Shown here: positions 39,657 to 49,371 of the stretch, one piece after another
How the letters are laid out: each line of letters opens with the position of its first letter
Numbering within the stretch: the first letter of the stretch is position 1
Assembly (NCBI GenBank): GCA_016710625.1
Contig: JADJVK010000027.1
Coordinates: forward strand, 6,767 to 70,766
Length of the DNA stretch: 64,000 nucleotides
Reading direction: 5' to 3'
Source of the DNA: Saprospiraceae bacterium
GTDB lineage: Bacteria; Bacteroidota; Bacteroidia; Chitinophagales; Saprospiraceae
Notes under the pieces: generated by a model
Database searches by the model: none
What the model saw: the letters and a program-made list of their open reading frames with translations, nothing else
Told to the model about the DNA's origin: nothing
Program-made: the position numbers and the translations under genes

Positions 39657-40256
39657 TTATTTAATGTTTTGAATCTTATTTTTTAAATTATTTTTCACCT
39701 CATTTTCCCATTCTGCTTTCAAAATACTCAACACAATGCTGTCTCTTCTTTCTCCATTTGGTTTGAATCCATTACTTCTTAAAATGCCTTCCGTTTTACA
39801 ACCGATGCTATGCATAGCTGCAATACTCCTTTTGTTGTCATTATCAGCCCTGAATTCCACTCTTTCCATCCCTAAGGTCTCAAATGCAAAATCTAATAGT
39901 AAATATTTACATTGTTTGTTCAATCCAGTACCTTGAAAATCTTTGCCATACCATGTATAACCAAGTTGTAAACATTTGTTAGTCAGCTGAATATCATAAA
40001 ATCGAGTGCTGCCGGCAAATTGATTGGTTTTTTTGTCAAACACGATGAATGGATACTCTTTTTGGGCATTTCTTCCATCTATTGCCAATTGAATATAATT
40101 TTTCAAACCAGCTGCTCCACCTGCCTGTACCAGCGAATATTTCCAAATCTCTGGCTCGTTCATGGCGAATGAAATCAATAATTCATAATCAGCTAATTCC
40201 AGAGGTCTCAAAAGAGCCCTTTCATTTTCTAAAATATATTGATGCTGGAAATTCAT
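39657..40256 (-). CDS. GNAT family N-acetyltransferase (RimJ/RimL-like)
   Basis: 199 residues. RimJ/RimL-type sequence: ENERALLRPLELADYELLISFA, YTWYGKDFQGTGLNKQCKYLLLDFAFETLGMERVEFRADNDN (acetyl-CoA loop then strand) and SIAAMHSIGCKTEGILRS. Such enzymes acetylate N-terminal or small-molecule amines. Stand-alone gene with AT-rich flanks; the 375-bp gap to katG (40257-40631) contains only a terminator. Confidence 0.85.
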   Translation of the reverse strand: MNFQHQYILENERALLRPLELADYELLISFAMNEPEIWKYSLVQAGGAAGLKNYIQLAIDGRNAQKEYPFIVFDKKTNQFAGSTRFYDIQLTNKCLQLGYTWYGKDFQGTGLNKQCKYLLLDFAFETLGMERVEFRADNDNKRSIAAMHSIGCKTEGILRSNGFKPNGERRDSIVLSILKAEWENEVKNNLKNKIQNIK

Positions 40257-40545
40257 AATTGTTTAATATAAGATTCAAGAATTGTAATATAGGATTATAG
40301 TACAAAAACATAACGATTTTTGAATTAATAATGTTAATCCAAATTTTTGCAAATGACTTTATTTATGATAAAGTCATTGTAAATATAAGAAATTTAATCG
40401 GAAATAAGCTGTAAATACAGACGAATATTGGCTATTCTTTGACCAGATTAGTCAATTTTATTTAAATATTTGTTTACTTAGTAACGAGGTTTATTGATTT
40501 TAGAAAACACTAATAACTAAGGTTCTGTGTATGATCGTAATAAAA

Positions 40546-40617
40546 AAGTGATTTGGAAAGCAAGTTGAAAAATTACCCTATTTAAATTGTAAATTTCAAA
40601 ATACCACCAAATCACTT
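40546..40617 (-). terminator. Putative terminator of katG
   Basis: AAGTGATTTGG (40546-40556) pairs perfectly with CCAAATCACTT (40607-40617). The loop is long (50 nt). Reading on the minus strand, the stem is followed by a T run. It starts 15 bp past the katG stop. Confidence 0.6.
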
Positions 40618-40631
40618 CACTTTTGATTTTT

Positions 40632-42809
40632 TTATCTTAAATCAAATCTATCTAAATTCATTACTTTGTTCCAAGCTGCAACAAAGTCTTTCAAAAATTT
40701 ATCTTTTGAATCGCTGCTTGCATATATCTCTGCTATTGCTCTAAGTTCAGAATTTGAGCCAAAAACTAAATCTGCTCTAGTTGCGGTCCATTTTGGTTCG
40801 CCAGTAATTCTATTGGAACCCACAAAAATTTCGCCTTTGTCATTTGTTGCTTTCCAAGTAGTTCCTAGATCCAATAAATTAACGAAGAAATCGTTGGTTA
40901 ATTTGCCAGGAGTAGCAGTGAAAACACCATATTTTGAACCATCAAAATTTGTATTTAATACTCTCAATCCACCTAATAAAACCGTCATTTCTGGTGCAGT
41001 AAGGGTTAACAATTGGGCTTTATCAATTAAAGCTTCTTCTGTAACCACCTTGCAATTTGCACTTCTATAATTTCTAAAACCATCTGCTTTAGGTGCTAAC
41101 ACTTCAAAAGATTCCACATCAGTTTGTTCCAAAGTAGCATCTCCTCTACCTGGGCTAAAAGGAACATGAATAGAATGACCTGCATCTTTAGCAGCCTGCT
41201 CTATGGCAGCACAACCGCCCAATACGATCAAATCTGCAATAGAAACTGGTTTGGAAAATCCTTTTTGAATGCTTTCATATGTTGCTAAAACAGATTTTAA
41301 CTGTTCTGGCTGATTGACTTCCCAATTATTTTGTGGTGCAAATCTAATTCTAGCACCATTTGCTCCACCTCTTTTGTCACTTCCTCTGAAGGTAGATGCA
41401 GATGCCCATGCTGTTGACACCAATTGAGAAATCGACAAGCCACTAGCCAAAATCGTTGCTTTCAAAGAAGCAATATCTGTATCATTTAAATCTTTATTAC
41501 CTGCTGGAATTGGGTCTTGCCAAATCAACACTTCACTAGGAACTTCTGCTCCCAAATAGCGAGCAATTGGTCCCATATCACGATGAGTCAATTTGTACCA
41601 AGCTCTAGCAAAAGCATCGGCAAAAGCATTGAAGTCATTCAAAAATTTTCTAGAAATTTTTTCATAAGCAGGATCCATTCTCAATGCCATATCGGCAGTT
41701 GTCATCATCGGAGCATGAAATTTCGTTTTATCATGAGCATCCACAACAGTAGTGGCAGCACTTTCATCCGTTGGTGTCCATTGGTGAGCACCTGCTGGAC
41801 TTTTGCTCAATTTCCATTCGTATTTGAACAAGGTTTCGAAATATCCATTATCCCATGTTGTTGGGTTAGGTTTCCAAGCTCCTTCGATGCCACTTGTGAT
41901 TGCATCGCCACCTTTACCAGATCCATAGCTGTTAATCCAGCCCATACCCATTTTTTCGATACTTTCACCTTCTGGTTCTCTACCCACATGGCTAGCACTA
42001 GCCGCTCCATGAGCTTTTCCAAAAGTATGTCCACCAGCCACTAAAGCAACTGTTTCTTCATCATTCATTGCCATTCTTGCAAAAGTCTCTCTAATATCTC
42101 TGCCAGAAGCAACAGGGTCTGGATTGCCGTTAGGTCCTTCAGGATTTACATAGATCAAACCCATTTGGACAGCAGCCAATGGATTGTCTAGCTCTCGTTC
42201 ACCTTGGTAACGTTTGTCGCCCAACCATTCTGTTTCATTTCCCCAGTTGATATCTTGTTCAGGTTCAAAAATATCTGCTCTTCCGCCAGCAAAACCGAAG
42301 GTTTTGAATCCCATAGACTCCAAAGCACAATTTCCTGCCAAAATCATTAAGTCAGCCCATGAAATAGAGTTGCCATATTTTTGCTTGATGGGCCACAATA
42401 AAAAACGAGCTTTATCCAAGTTTCCGTTATCTGGCCAACTATTCACCGGTGCAAATCTTTGATTTCCAGTTCCTGCTCCTCCTCTTCCATCAGAAATACG
42501 GTAGGTTCCAGCACTATGCCATGCCATACGGATAAATAAGGGACCGTAGTGACCGTAATCGGCTGGCCACCAATCTTGTGAGGTGGTCATTAGCTCAAAA
42601 ATGTCTTTTTTGATGGCATTTAAGTCTAGTTTTTTAAATGCTTCAGCATAGTTAAAACCATCGTCCAATGGGTTTGTTAGAGAAGAATGTTGGCGTAAAA
42701 TACCCAAGTTCAGGCGATTTGGCCACCAATCATTGTTGGAGGTACCACTCCCTTTTTGTTGCATTTGTCCATGTGGAAACGGACATTTACTTTCATTAGA
42801 ATTACTCAT
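40632..42809 (-). CDS. katG: Catalase-peroxidase KatG
   Basis: 725 residues, the full two-domain length. The N-terminal catalytic domain has the distal FIRMAWHSAGTYR motif (Arg-Trp-His), the GLIYVNPEGPNG Tyr of the Met-Tyr-Trp adduct, EKMGMGW for the Met, and VALVAGGHTFGKAHGA with the proximal haem His. The C-terminal domain is the degenerate duplicate. It removes hydrogen peroxide in the cytoplasm. A Fur/PerR-type regulator lies 64 bp upstream on the same strand, so a peroxide-responsive unit is likely. Intact, unlike several neighbours. Confidence 0.96.
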   Translation of the reverse strand: MSNSNESKCPFPHGQMQQKGSGTSNNDWWPNRLNLGILRQHSSLTNPLDDGFNYAEAFKKLDLNAIKKDIFELMTTSQDWWPADYGHYGPLFIRMAWHSAGTYRISDGRGGAGTGNQRFAPVNSWPDNGNLDKARFLLWPIKQKYGNSISWADLMILAGNCALESMGFKTFGFAGGRADIFEPEQDINWGNETEWLGDKRYQGERELDNPLAAVQMGLIYVNPEGPNGNPDPVASGRDIRETFARMAMNDEETVALVAGGHTFGKAHGAASASHVGREPEGESIEKMGMGWINSYGSGKGGDAITSGIEGAWKPNPTTWDNGYFETLFKYEWKLSKSPAGAHQWTPTDESAATTVVDAHDKTKFHAPMMTTADMALRMDPAYEKISRKFLNDFNAFADAFARAWYKLTHRDMGPIARYLGAEVPSEVLIWQDPIPAGNKDLNDTDIASLKATILASGLSISQLVSTAWASASTFRGSDKRGGANGARIRFAPQNNWEVNQPEQLKSVLATYESIQKGFSKPVSIADLIVLGGCAAIEQAAKDAGHSIHVPFSPGRGDATLEQTDVESFEVLAPKADGFRNYRSANCKVVTEEALIDKAQLLTLTAPEMTVLLGGLRVLNTNFDGSKYGVFTATPGKLTNDFFVNLLDLGTTWKATNDKGEIFVGSNRITGEPKWTATRADLVFGSNSELRAIAEIYASSDSKDKFLKDFVAAWNKVMNLDRFDLR

Positions 42810-42815
42810 ATCTTA

Positions 42816-42832
42816 AAATTATTATGATAATT
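42816..42832. promoter_or_regulatory. PerR-box-like palindrome before katG
   Basis: AAATTATTATGATAATT is a near-palindrome resembling the Per box (TTATAATNATTATAA class). It begins 7 bp upstream of the katG start codon, in the gap after the Fur-family gene. AT-rich background weakens the call. Confidence 0.4.
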
Positions 42833-42873
42833 GATCAATTTTAGTTTGCCTTATGATATTTTTTAATTTTCAG

Positions 42874-43284
42874 TTAGGATGCTTTAAAAACGCCATTTAT
42901 ATTCAATTGAAAATCTTTGATTTCGAAGTCTTTAATTTTATACTTAGAAAAATAATTTTGAATAATGGCGTCTAATTCTTTGTTATGAAAATCTTTGATT
43001 TGATGGGTTTCATCACAAAAAAGATGGTGATGCCGCTCTAAATAACCCTCATATCGCATTACATCTTTATCTGTTTTTACTTTCTTCAAAATGCCTTTTT
43101 CTACAAAAATGTCCAAGACCTTATACACCGTCGCTACTGAAATATTTGGAAATTTTTCCTTGACATACTCAATAATATTTTCTGCCGATGGATGATTATT
43201 TAATTGAAAAATAGCCTCCATAACTACCAACCGCTGTGGTGTTATTTTCAACCCTTTTTCTTTAAGTTTGTGATGAATATTCAT
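42874..43284 (-). CDS. Fur family regulator, probably PerR-type
   Basis: 136 residues. Winged-helix DNA-binding half (GLKITPQRLVVMEAIFQ, NISVATVYKVLDIFVEKGILKK) and a metal-binding half with RHHHLFCDETHQIKDF. The CxxC pairs of the structural zinc site are missing; only one Cys remains. The context with katG directly downstream favours a peroxide sensor over an iron regulator. It may repress itself and katG. Confidence 0.85.
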   Translation of the reverse strand: MNIHHKLKEKGLKITPQRLVVMEAIFQLNNHPSAENIIEYVKEKFPNISVATVYKVLDIFVEKGILKKVKTDKDVMRYEGYLERHHHLFCDETHQIKDFHNKELDAIIQNYFSKYKIKDFEIKDFQLNINGVFKAS

Positions 43285-43512
43285 TGAAATAGAATTACTA
43301 TGTAAAGATAATGATTCTCTTTTAGAAATTATTATTATGAAATAGAATTTATTTTAAGTGTTGAATTTATTCAATGAAAAAAAATCCAAAATTTGAATGA
43401 TAGACTAGAATGTACTAAAATCCTAATCATAATTTTTACTGGAAACAACAAATTTTTCGATTGGTGATAAGTATTAAATAATTGATTATTAGTTATTTAA
43501 AATAAAATGATA

Positions 43513-45546
43513 TTAATATTTAGTAAAATCCATTCTTTGAATCCGGACTGCATTTAGAATGGCTAACAAGGCGACACCAACATCTGCAAAAACAGCTTCC
43601 CACATAGTGGCTAGGCCGCCAGCTCCAAGAATTAACACAATGACTTTGACAGTAAAAGCTAAGAGGATATTTTGCCAAACAATTTTTTTGGTTTGTTTTC
43701 CAATATGGATTGCCATAGGTATTTTGCTTGGCTGATCATCTTGGATGACCACATCGGCAGTTTCGATAGTAGCATCACTGCCCAAGCCTCCCATCGCAAT
43801 TCCTACATCACTCAATGCTACAACTGGTGCATCATTTACACCATCCCCAACAAAAGCAACCGTTACATTATTTGCTTTTATTTCTTTCACTTTGTTTACT
43901 TTATCTTCAGGAAGGAGGTCTCCAAAATAACTTGTAATACCCAAAGAATCCACTACAAATTTAACGACTGCACTTTTATCTCCACTTAACATGGTGGTAG
44001 GAATATTCATGGCATTCAGTTTCTTTATGGTATCATGAGCATCCTTTTTGATGCTGTCTGCAATTGAAAGATACCCGACATATTTTTTATCAAAAGCAAT
44101 TGCAATGAGGGTAAAAACTGAATGGCTCGAATCATCATCATAAGAAATATTGTATTTATCCAATAGTTTAAAATTGCCCACCAAGAGTTCTTTTCCTTGA
44201 ATCGTCGCTTTCAAACCATGACCTGCAATTTCTTCTACATCCTCAAATTGGATATTTTCTGCTATCTTGCCGATATAATTATGGATGGCTGTAGCAACAG
44301 GATGTGAACTCTTACTTTCAAGAGCATTTACTAGTTGTAAAATTTCATTTTTATCAAACTCGGGTTTCAAAACCAATTCTTGTACCTTAAAAACACCTTC
44401 AGTCATTGTACCAGTTTTATCCATCACAATATGTTGGATGTTGGCGATGAGGTCTAAAAAATTGCTGCCTTTGAAAAGGATTCCATTTTTAGATGCTGCT
44501 CCAATTCCTCCAAAATAACCAAGAGGAATAGAAATAACTAAGGCACAGGGACAGGAAATCACCAAAAAAATCAATGAACGATAAAGCCATTCCTTAAATT
44601 GGTAATCTGAAATGAAAAAATATGGTAATAGGCAGATTAAAATGGCTAAAACAACAACAATTGGCGTATAAATTTTTGCAAATTTTCTTATAAACAATTC
44701 GGTTGGAGCTTTTTGTGCCGAAGCATTTTGGACTAGTTCTAATATTTTACTTAATTTACTATCTTGGTATTCGGTGTTCACTTTCACCAGAATAACGGAG
44801 TTCAGATTAATCATCCCAGCCAAAACTTGTTCCCCTTTAGATTTGGAAGTTGGTGCACTTTCTCCAGTTAATGTTGCCGTGTTGAAGGAGGCACTTTCTG
44901 ACAAAAGTTCCCCATCTAAACCTAATTTTTCCCCAGATTTTAGTTGGATTGTATCCCCAATCTTCACATTTTCGGCTTTAACAGTTCTTGATTGTTGATT
45001 TTCAATGATGGTAACTTCATCTGGTCGTTGGTCCAATAATGTTTTGATATTCGCTTTTGCTTTCCTTACAGCTAATGTTTGAAAGATTTCTCCCACGGCA
45101 TAAAACAGCATCACAGCAACACCTTCAGGAAACTCTCCGATTGAAAAAGCACCTATAGTGGCGATTGACATCAATAGAAATTCTGAAAAAATATCGCCTT
45201 TGCCAATACTTTCTACCACTTCTTTGAGCACAGGCAAACCAACAGGAAGGTAGGCAAAAATATACCATAGGACTCTAATCCATCCTGTAAACCAAGATTG
45301 TGGGTAAAAATGATCTAGAAATATGGCAATTATTAATAAACTAAAACTAATTATTGCGGGCAAAAAAAGGTGTAAGCGACTTTCTTGAATGGAAGAATGA
45401 TCATGGCCATCCTCTGTATCATGTTCTTCAGGATGATGCTCTTTTTTTAAAATTTCCTTAGCTCCTGCATTGAAATAAATCTTTTCTTCTTGAGTGCAAC
45501 AAAGCTGTTTTCCCTGAGCATCGTATGTATGTTTGTGTTGCATCAT
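43513..45546 (-). CDS. P1B-type heavy-metal-transporting ATPase (Zn/Cd/Co type)
   Basis: 677 residues. The N-terminus is a short Cys/His-rich tail (QLCCTQEE, EHHPEEHDTEDGHDH) instead of a full HMA domain. Then come membrane helices with the metal-site SCPCAL motif, the phosphatase-loop TLTGESAP, phosphorylation site DKTGTMTEG, the HP motif (SKSSHPVATAIH) and the hinge GDGVNDAPVVALSDVGIAMG. CPC with a His-rich N-terminus fits the Zn/Cd exporter group (ZntA/CadA). It exports metal to the periplasm. The 227-bp gap to the Fur gene lacks features. Confidence 0.9.
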   Translation of the reverse strand: MMQHKHTYDAQGKQLCCTQEEKIYFNAGAKEILKKEHHPEEHDTEDGHDHSSIQESRLHLFLPAIISFSLLIIAIFLDHFYPQSWFTGWIRVLWYIFAYLPVGLPVLKEVVESIGKGDIFSEFLLMSIATIGAFSIGEFPEGVAVMLFYAVGEIFQTLAVRKAKANIKTLLDQRPDEVTIIENQQSRTVKAENVKIGDTIQLKSGEKLGLDGELLSESASFNTATLTGESAPTSKSKGEQVLAGMINLNSVILVKVNTEYQDSKLSKILELVQNASAQKAPTELFIRKFAKIYTPIVVVLAILICLLPYFFISDYQFKEWLYRSLIFLVISCPCALVISIPLGYFGGIGAASKNGILFKGSNFLDLIANIQHIVMDKTGTMTEGVFKVQELVLKPEFDKNEILQLVNALESKSSHPVATAIHNYIGKIAENIQFEDVEEIAGHGLKATIQGKELLVGNFKLLDKYNISYDDDSSHSVFTLIAIAFDKKYVGYLSIADSIKKDAHDTIKKLNAMNIPTTMLSGDKSAVVKFVVDSLGITSYFGDLLPEDKVNKVKEIKANNVTVAFVGDGVNDAPVVALSDVGIAMGGLGSDATIETADVVIQDDQPSKIPMAIHIGKQTKKIVWQNILLAFTVKVIVLILGAGGLATMWEAVFADVGVALLAILNAVRIQRMDFTKY

Positions 45547-45774
45547 TCTTTTATTTCAAATGTATTTAGTCTATAACTACTGAATTCAGAATTATGTTTG
45601 TATAAAAAAGTAAAGTTACCGAATGTAGCTTTAAAATGAAGCTAATTTTGAAATAAATTGCTCTTGGAGTAGGGGAGATAGCGGAGAAAAAAAAACTTAT
45701 TTTTTGATAAATATAGATTTAAAATCAAATAATTAGAGACCATTCTAAACTTTTGATCTTTCGTTTTATTGAAT

Positions 45775-46488
45775 TTAAAAAACAAATGAAACGATTATTG
45801 GAACATGGTCGCTATATTTTGCCCAATCATCATATTCGCCAATTTCTACAGAAACCATCATTTCAATAAAATCCTTTGAAGCAAAGCAATAATCTAAGTG
45901 ATAGGGTTTGTCCTTGTGTCGATACAAATAATAAGTTGGATGAATTTCAGCCCCTTGCTCCTGTTTATGGTGTAAATGATAGGTGCTAAAAATTCCTTTC
46001 TCTTCTAATATTTTTACAACATTTGAATGATTGCTTATTCTTCGTTTTTTATCCCATATTTTATTGCTATTAAAGTCTCCTAATAAAATTGTTTTTGTGT
46101 CTTTTAGTAAATTGCTATAATGATGAATTGCTTTCCAAACCTGAGTGACATATTGCCCCTCTGGATCGGTTGGATTGTTTGCCCAAATAGCGAAGAGATT
46201 GAATTCAAAATGTCCATTCGATAGGGTAATTGGGATAATCCATTGTAAATCTTGATGAATATTGTTGTGTAATTTTATTTTATAGGAGCTATAGGAAAAA
46301 ATAGCAAGTCCTTTATTTGGATTTTTACCAAACCATATTATATCTGTTGGTTTGGGCGTTCCGATAGGAAAAATTAATTTATCAGGATGCTCACATTCTG
46401 GAATTATCAAAATATCTGGCTGGTATTGAAGGATAAAGGCAGCCTTTTTCCGAAAAGCCATATTGCAATTCCAAGTAATGATTTTCAT
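45775..46488 (-). CDS. Endonuclease/exonuclease/phosphatase (EEP) family protein
   Basis: 237 residues. EEP-fold landmarks: IITWNCNMAFRKKA at the start, PDILIIPECEHP (catalytic Glu), LLGDFNSNKIWD (metal/catalytic Asp-Asn), and a terminal YSDHVPIIVSF with the catalytic Asp-His pair. No signal peptide. The family includes nucleases and phosphodiesterases; substrate not readable. Single gene with gaps both sides. Confidence 0.85.
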   Translation of the reverse strand: MKIITWNCNMAFRKKAAFILQYQPDILIIPECEHPDKLIFPIGTPKPTDIIWFGKNPNKGLAIFSYSSYKIKLHNNIHQDLQWIIPITLSNGHFEFNLFAIWANNPTDPEGQYVTQVWKAIHHYSNLLKDTKTILLGDFNSNKIWDKKRRISNHSNVVKILEEKGIFSTYHLHHKQEQGAEIHPTYYLYRHKDKPYHLDYCFASKDFIEMMVSVEIGEYDDWAKYSDHVPIIVSFVF

Positions 46489-46558
46489 TTATCGTTTTTA
46501 ATCATCTATTAAAACTAAATATAATACTTTTGAAGAAACGTATCTTACTCTTTCTATA

Positions 46559-47140
46559 TCAATCTTCTAATCCCTTTCCCTCCAAAATTTTTGGTATGTA
46601 TTTTTCGATTCTAGTAATTCTAGTTTTAGATTGTTTTGCAGATGAAAAGAAGTAGAGATAGGCTTTCCTCCTGCCTGGAGTTAAGGATTCAAATGCATTT
46701 TTAACGTCGCTCATTTCATTTAAAACTTCCTGAAATTCAGCGGGAATTTCGTATTCACTCACCGACTTCATTTGAACTTTTTTTCCTTCTTTTGCGATTT
46801 CGATGGCATCCGCCAAATACACTAAAAGCTGCTCTTTTTGAGCTTCAATTTCTGACAATTTTGTAAATCGGATTTGCCTTGCAGCCTGCACATTCTTGGT
46901 CTGGTGTACCAATAAATGATATGGATCTTTTAATAATGCACCTTGGAATAACAACAAAGCACAATATTCCTTGAATCCATGAATCAAAACAACATTTGTT
47001 TCATTGTACATATAACAGGGATTTCCCCATTTCAATCCTTCGTCAAGGTTGGTAGAAAGGAGGATGGATCGCAAAGCCTCATATTCACTTTGCCATTTTG
47101 ATTCCTTCGTAAAAAACCAATCAACGGTTGAATTTTGCAT
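46559..47140 (-). CDS. YdeI/OmpD-associated family protein (DUF1801-type)
   Basis: 193 residues. Pattern of the YdeI family: LDEGLKWGNPCYMYNETNVVLIHGFKEYCALLLFQGALL, then TKLSEIEAQKEQLLVYLADAIE and a C-terminal ESLTPGRRKAYLYFFSSAKQSKTRITRIEKY. Members have been linked to stress or bacteriocin tolerance, but the mechanism is unclear. Intact and stand-alone. Confidence 0.82.
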   Translation of the reverse strand: MQNSTVDWFFTKESKWQSEYEALRSILLSTNLDEGLKWGNPCYMYNETNVVLIHGFKEYCALLLFQGALLKDPYHLLVHQTKNVQAARQIRFTKLSEIEAQKEQLLVYLADAIEIAKEGKKVQMKSVSEYEIPAEFQEVLNEMSDVKNAFESLTPGRRKAYLYFFSSAKQSKTRITRIEKYIPKILEGKGLED

Positions 47141-47238
47141 TATTTCCTTTTTGAATAAATGAAATGGAATTGAAGTTAATTATGGTTTAAAAGAAGGTTC
47201 TATTTGTACAAATTTAGAATAAATTTTTTGATAATTTT

Positions 47239-48079
47239 TTAAGATTCCTTTTCGAGTTCAAAAATAGTTATTTCAGGTCGCACATTAAATCTAATTTGCC
47301 ACAAATGTCCCAATGCTCGATTGATATAAAGAGTTCTTCCATTGGATAAATCGAATTTTCCTGCGGTGTATTTTTGTTTTTAACTGGAACGATTGTAGCA
47401 AGAAAGGAGGTTTTACTTGTCCACCGTGAGTATGCCCAGAAAGAATCCAACCTTGATAATTATTCCAAATAGGTAGGTCGCAAACATCAGGGTTATGACA
47501 AAGCACAATATTTGATTTTATATTATCGTAAATGCTCATGACTTCAGGGTTGAAATTCAATCCCCAATAATCGTCAAATCCTATAAAATTTAATCCGCTA
47601 ATCTCCAACTGCTGATTTCTTAAAAGTTGAATGCCATTATCTTGTACAATTTTGGAGACATTTTCGGCAACCTTAGGTTGTGACCAATTTTTTCCATAGT
47701 CATGATTTCCCAAAATCCCTATCGTTCCTAATTTTCCATAAACAGAATTTTTCATTACTGCTTTCAATTCATCATATTGTACTTCGTCATTATCAATAGT
47801 GACAAAGTCGCCAGTGTAAACCACAAAGTCGGGATTAAATTTTTTGGCTTTTTCAAAAGAACGGATAATATATTGATAATCAAATCTTTTTCCAACATGA
47901 ATATCGCTTATTTGCATTAGGGTTTTCCCAATTAAGTGGTCTGGTAAATTTTTTATCGGCATTTTTTGATTTACAAATTCAACCCAAAATGGTTCTATTT
48001 GCCAAGCATAAAGTCCACCTAAAATGCCCAGACCTGTAAGCCTCCATAAACTTTTTTTAAGAAACAATCTTCTATTCAT
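47239..48079 (-). pseudogene. Membrane-anchored metallophosphoesterase, frameshifted near C-terminus
   Basis: The main frame (48079 to 47291) gives an N-terminal Arg-Arg signal anchor (MNRRLFLKKSLWRLTGLGIL), then metallophosphoesterase motifs QISDIHVGKRFD, VYTGDFVT, GILGNHDYGKNW, and LSGHTHGGQVKPP. After that the frame ends wrongly. The expected tail (KYTAGKFDLSNGRTLYINRALG, then GHLWQIRFNVRPEI) is in another frame, stopping at 47239. Two indels are needed, at about 47395 and in the A run near 47385. The core active site is complete, so the protein could still work if the breaks are sequencing errors. Confidence 0.75.
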
Positions 48080-48204
48080 AAAATGTTAAATGTTTTAGGG
48101 CATGCCAAAACTAATTTTTTGGGGTACCAAATTCATTTTATATTGAACTTTAATTATAACGAAATTATAATGGTTTTATATTGAACTAAATACTATTAAC
48201 TTTT

Positions 48205-49283
48205 TTAATGATTCCAACTTTCCTTCAATTTTCTCATTAATAAACGGACGCCTTGTTGGGTGTTAGGATTAAAAGAGTTGGTAAAAATAATAAATGCTTT
48301 TCCAGTAATTCTGTCAATATGAACTAATGTATAATATGTAAATGCCGTTCCAGAATGAGTAGAAAGTTCGGTGCCATTTTCGATAATATTGTACCAACCT
48401 AAGGAATAGTTTTCAAAGCCAGTATGTATAAATTTATAGGTTTTTGACTTCAAATAATTGTCTTTCCCAGATAGCCCTTGTAAGTTCAATTGAATATATT
48501 TAATGTAGTCTTTTAGTTTCATATTCAGGTCACCAGCTGGTTCGGTATAATCTAAATGTGATTCACTTGAAGATGGGATGGGCTTCAATTGGTCGTTTTC
48601 GAAGGAATGACCCCAAGTATCTTTTTGCTTTTGGTTTTCTGGCCAAGAAAATTTTACATTCAATTTTAATTCTTTATTAAAAACATGTTCCACTAAAGCT
48701 TCCCAACTTTTATTTGTAACTTTTTCTACCATTAGTGCCGCCAAAGTATAGCCAGCATTGGAATAGACAAATTTCTGTGTAGAATCAATTTTTGCTGGCT
48801 CAAGGGTTAAGACAAATTGCCCAAATTGTTTCCTTTTTGACGGATTCGTGCCTTTGAATGGGGGAATTTCGGATCATTATCCCCTTGAAAAGGTTGGATT
48901 AATGCTTTGTGAGTGAGCAAATCTTGCAAAGTAATATTGAAATATGCAGCCTTACTATTTTTTTTCCACTCAGGAAAAACATCAAAAAATTTAGTTGTCC
49001 ACTTTAGTTTTCCTTTTTCAACAAACTTTGCAATCATAAAAGCTGTCATCGCTTTGGTATTGGAGCCTAGATGAAAACGGTCGTTTAGGGTTGCTGTATC
49101 TTGCAAATCGATGGAATGTTTGCCCATCGCTTCGATTTCTAGCACATTATTACCAGTTATGACTGCATAATTTATTTCGGGAATCTGAAAAGCCTTGCGG
49201 ATAGAATCAGCAAATAGTCCATTTTTCTGACTGAGACAAATGGTTGTAATAAGTAGAAGGAAAAAAGTTGTCAATTGCTTCAT
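48205..49283 (-). pseudogene. Serine hydrolase, beta-lactamase class C/PBP4 family, frameshifted
   Basis: The start at 49283 (MKQLTTFFLLL signal peptide) is better than the earlier frame start. Active-site motif SNTK (in HLGSNTKAMTAF) is the class C SxxK, FVYSNAGYTLAA holds the YxN motif, and STHSGTAFTY the third HxG motif. One C is missing from the homopolymer at 48860-48864 (five G on the plus strand, six needed), separating KFPP from FKGTNPS. With that base the protein has about 360 residues. Such secreted enzymes hydrolyse peptides or esters; a resistance role is not indicated. Confidence 0.8.
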
Positions 49284-49371
49284 GTTTTCATGCTCTTTTT
49301 GTGTAAGCACTTTTTACGATAGGCAATTTATATTTGTTATTCTAAAAGCAACAAAATCTTAAGTTATTATA

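Noticed and set aside
41517..42044. 175-codon plus-strand frame inside katG
   Set aside because: It is antisense to a fully conserved catalase-peroxidase domain; the product is Ser/His/Cys-rich and unlike any family.
48205..49283. Antibiotic-resistance beta-lactamase
   Set aside because: The SxxK/YxN/HxG layout fits the broad serine hydrolase family in this phylum; nothing specific points to a resistance enzyme, and the gene is frameshifted.
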